From assembly GCF_003671765.1 (NCBI RefSeq), contig NZ_QPIB01000001.1, positions 310,001 through 374,000 of the forward strand: a stretch of 64,000 bases of DNA, written 5' to 3'. How positions within the stretch are numbered: position 1 is the first letter of the stretch; the number at the start of each line of letters is the position of its first letter. A program made the position numbers and the translations under genes. The DNA is from Xenophilus sp. E41 (lineage in GTDB: Bacteria > Pseudomonadota > Gammaproteobacteria > Burkholderiales > Burkholderiaceae_C). This document shows positions 62,651 to 64,000 of this stretch, one piece after another. A model generated the notes under the pieces. The model was not told where the DNA came from. It was given only the letters and a program-made list of their open reading frames with translations, and did no database searches.

Positions 62651-64000
62651 GAAGTGGACCTTTCAGGCGTGCGCGTGCGTTCTGCAAAACGGTGCGACGC
62701 CCAGGTGCCCAGCGCCACGACCACCACGGCCAGCACCCCCAGCGCCGCGCCCGGCCCGCGCCCCGACACGCTCTGCATGTAGAGGTAGATGCCGTAGCTC
62801 ATCGGCGCCTGGCTCTCGGCGGAGGTGAGCAGGATGGTGGCCGACAGCTCCACCGCCGCCGTGATGAAGCTGGTGACGAAGCCGGCCAGGATGCCCCCGG
62901 CCATGAGCGGCACCATCACGCGGCGCACGGTGCGCCAGCGCGTGGCGCCCAGGCTCTGCGCCACCTCTTCCAGCGACAGGTGCACCTGCTGCAGCGCCGC
63001 CATGCAGGCGCGCAGCGCATAGGGCAGCCGGCGTACCGCGTAGGCCAGCATGATCAGCACCCAGCTCGTGACCACCGGCGAATCGGTGAACGGGATGTTC
63101 ACGCCCTTGAAGAGCCGCAGGTAGCCGATGGCCAGCACCAGGCCCGGAATCGCCAGGGCAATGGAGGCCAGCGAATCGAGCCAGCGCCGCGCCGGCAGCG
63201 CCGTGCGCAGGATGAGCCAGGCGATCGCCGTGCCGATGAGCACGTCCAGCCCCGCGGCCAGCAGGCAGTACAGCAGCGTGTTGCCGATCATGTGCTGCGC
63301 GTCGCTGAACACCGCCGCATAGTGGTCGAGCGTGTACGCATCGGGCAGGACCGAGAAGCTCCACACCTTGGCAAAGGACATCAGCAGGATCGCCAGGTGC
63401 GGCGCCAGCACGATCGCCAGCACCAGGCCGATCCAGCCATAGGCCAGCACCGATTCCCAGCCCGCGAGTCGCCGGCGCTGCAGGCTGCTGCCGCCCTTCT
63501 GCAGGGTGGCGTAGTCGCGCCCCTGCGTCATGCGGGCAGCCAGCCACAGCGCGAGGATCGAGAAGCCGATCATCAGCACGCTGATGACGTAGCCCATCGG
63601 GTCGTCGATGCCCACCGAGGTGATGCGCAGGTAAGCCTGCGGCGCCAGCATGTTGGTCACGCCCATGACCAGCGGCGTGCCCAGGTCGTCGAACACCTTG
63701 ACGAAGACCAGCGCCGCGCCGGCCAGGAAGCCCGGCATCGCGAGCGGAAAGATGATGCGGCGAAAGAGCCGGAAGCCCCGCGCGCCGAGGTTCTGCGCGG
63801 ACTCCTCCATCGCGCCGTCGATGTTGCGCAGCGCGGCCACCAGGTTCAGCAGGATGAACGGAAAGTAATGGATGCTTTCGACGAAGGTGACGCCCACCAG
63901 CCCGTCCATGATCGGCACCTTGAAGCCGAACCACTGGTCGAGCAGCAGGTTGACGCTGCCGTTGCGCCCGAAGATGAGCTGCAGCGCCACCGCGCCGACG
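62647..64000 (-). CDS. ABC transporter permease, fused double domain, 5' end cut off
   Basis: The frame is open to the right edge of the window, so the N-terminus is missing. A GTG at 63990 is internal sequence rather than a convincing start. The visible 450 residues hold the end of one BPD_transp_1 domain (EESAQNLGARGFRLFRRIIFPLAMPG is its EAA loop) and a complete second one (EEVAQSLGATRWRTVRRVMVPLMAGG). That is the FbpB/PotB-like two-domain layout. FbpB-type permeases are near 550 residues, so about 100 are missing. It is coupled to the ATPase. Confidence 0.88.

Overview
The window is high-GC chromosomal DNA from a betaproteobacterium, most likely a member of the Comamonadaceae such as Variovorax or a close relative. 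That placement is an inference from gene content (Entner-Doudoroff genes with gluconate uptake, a tripartite-tricarboxylate-type receptor, the folC-dedD-cvpA-purF-metZ order), from TAAAAT-type -10 elements and from characteristic intergenic repeats. I see no transposase, integrase, phage gene, CRISPR array, plasmid function or rRNA. Genes are tightly packed, no gene-free stretch exceeds 300 bases, and no gene is visibly frameshifted. Two genes run off the window: a thioesterase at the left edge and an ABC permease at the right edge.

Layout. 1-3745: end of a PaaI-type thioesterase, then a Fur-box-controlled ferric iron ABC operon (fbpABC). 3818-6034: gloA, a GNAT acetyltransferase, an NTF2-like protein and a type II haloacid dehalogenase. 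6110-12019: Entner-Doudoroff and gluconate region (eda, edd, MFS transporter, gntK) with a divergent LacI-type regulator and three operator-like sites between gntK and the regulator. 12087-19314: OmpA-like protein, gamma-glutamylcyclotransferase plus lipoprotein SodC, a cupin/MocR divergent pair, a nucleotidyltransferase, a bestrophin, pdxH and an AEC transporter. 19428-26131: ZnuD-like TonB receptor, His-rich membrane protein and msrA, opposite a self-controlled TetR followed by pcm, rhodanese and tolC. 26191-31582: DMT exporter, LysR regulator, phytase-like lipoprotein and LLM oxidoreductase. 31620-37587: waaA and a phosphomannomutase opposite an Ada-AlkA fusion, ogt and a DMT transporter. 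37580-40352: DUF1345 protein and two multihaem c-type cytochromes. 40498-47841, all minus strand: tRNA-Asp, tRNA-Glu and tRNA-Ala behind gltX, then metZ, purF, cvpA, dedD and folC. 47890-54135: housekeeping genes (ArsC-like, ppnP, murB, yajQ, retropepsin-like protease, RidA, plsY, ybaK). 54194-60335: a LacI-controlled catabolic cluster of unknown substrate. 60339-64000: aldo/keto reductase and an ABC transporter whose binding protein is not in view.

How genes work together. Gluconate would enter by the MFS carrier, be phosphorylated by GntK and be split by Edd and Eda to pyruvate and glyceraldehyde 3-phosphate. The Fbp operon imports iron, probably repressed by Fur. The 54-60 kb cluster pairs a periplasmic binding protein with two short-chain dehydrogenases, a CMD/AhpD-like protein, a quinone-oxidoreductase-like enzyme and a divergent VOC protein. 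Two perfect palindromic operators lie between its divergent arms.

Most unusual signals. (1) A dispersed repeat of about 55-70 bp occurs about eight times. Each copy has a 17-bp GCTAT/TAGC inverted repeat, a CGCCCG/CGGGCG hairpin and a GCAGCC-GATT tail. Three copies appear to lie inside coding sequence, and one supplies the C-terminus and stop of the Ada-AlkA gene and runs up to the ogt start. (2) The two-operator LacI cluster of unknown substrate. (3) Three near-identical operators in the gntK-gntR interval that are absent upstream of edd.
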